Positions 63,754 through 64,000 of a stretch of 64,000 bases of DNA are shown one piece after another. A program made the translations under genes and the position numbers. The first letter of the stretch is position 1. Every line of letters starts with the position of its first letter. This DNA is from Macropodus opercularis (lineage: Eukaryota; Chordata; Actinopteri; Anabantiformes; Osphronemidae), in NCBI GenBank assembly GCA_030770545.1, contig CM061091.1, positions 14,750,501 through 14,814,500 on the forward strand, given 5' to 3'. A model generated the notes under the pieces. It saw only the letters and a program-made list of their open reading frames with translations. It made no database searches and was not told where the DNA came from.

Positions 63754-64000
63754 CTAGATGAGCCTCTGCCCAATTTCCTCCTGCAGCCACAGCAGTACAG
63801 GCTGTAAAGAGCTGGGCCCATCAGGCACAGTGTCTGCGTACATCTGCAGCAGTACCTCTTGTAAAACAAACAGCAGAGGCAAACTCATGCTCAGCAGCTC
63901 ATAGAGGAATGTGTAGTCCTGCACGTTGTCCCTCAAGTGGCCAGTGAGAGTTTGTGCTGTACTACGCATACAGTGGGACAGATACCAGGGGGAGTTACCC
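63754..64000 (-). CDS. C-terminal end of an unidentified protein (3' partial gene, runs off the window)
   Basis: The minus-strand frame is open from the right edge to a TGA-, TAA- or TAG-type stop at 63754-63756, giving about 81 residues: GNSPWYLSHCMRSTAQT..., then QDYTFLYELLSMSLPLLFVL, then QEVLLQMYADTVPDGPSS and LQPVLLWLQEEIGQRLI. It is rich in Leu, helical in appearance and shows no internal splice signal needed to keep it open, like the end of a helical-repeat protein. I do not recognise the family. It does not match alpha-parvin, the gene upstream of TEAD1 in human. It is transcribed in the same direction as tead1 and its 3' end is about 10 kb from the tead1 promoter. Confidence 0.5.
   Translation of the reverse strand, partial: GNSPWYLSHCMRSTAQTLTGHLRDNVQDYTFLYELLSMSLPLLFVLQEVLLQMYADTVPDGPSSLQPVLLWLQEEIGQRLI

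Overview
The window is eukaryotic nuclear DNA, almost certainly from a ray-finned (teleost, probably percomorph-like) fish. It has GT-AG introns, many (CA)n and (TG)n tracts, a 5'-truncated LINE tail of a kind common in fish, and vertebrate proteins spread over many short exons. No tRNA, rRNA, CRISPR array or operon-like layout was seen. Most short open frames in the window are chance frames in non-coding DNA; the real coding sequence was rebuilt exon by exon from splice sites and reading-frame continuity.

Layout. (1) 260-3545, plus strand: btbd10 (BTB/POZ domain protein), lacking only its 5' coding exon(s), with its 3' UTR to about 4.26 kb. (2) About 4.3-15.4 kb: intergenic, with a LINE 3' fragment at about 11.1-11.95 kb and a 22-bp perfect hairpin at 14.64 kb. 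(3) 15598-16923, minus strand: intronless rassf10. (4) 21175-43083, minus strand: a complete tead1 coding sequence in 12 joined segments (13 coding exons, two of them alternatives). Its 3' UTR lies below 21.17 kb and its CpG-rich promoter and 5' UTR region is at about 53 kb. (5) About 54-63.7 kb: intergenic or upstream of tead1. (6) 63754-64000, minus strand: the C-terminal coding end of a gene I could not identify.

The gene order btbd10 (+) / rassf10 (-) / tead1 (-) is the vertebrate TEAD1-RASSF10-BMAL1-BTBD10 block (human 11p15) seen from the opposite strand. BMAL1 (ARNTL), which sits between RASSF10 and BTBD10 in human, is not detectable here. This suggests one of the two copies left by the teleost genome duplication, with bmal1 lost or moved.

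The most interesting element is inside tead1. The exon for the DNA-recognition helix of the TEA domain is present twice, 90 bp apart, with identical 63-bp length and phase. One copy encodes the classical TEAD1 helix (RRKS, containing the Ser102 position). The other encodes a TEAD3-like helix (RKKV). A 12-nt microexon (VTSM) follows, and the reading frame opens at a non-canonical AUU codon. Together these suggest that one locus can make TEAD1 proteins with different DNA-binding helices and different kinase-site content.
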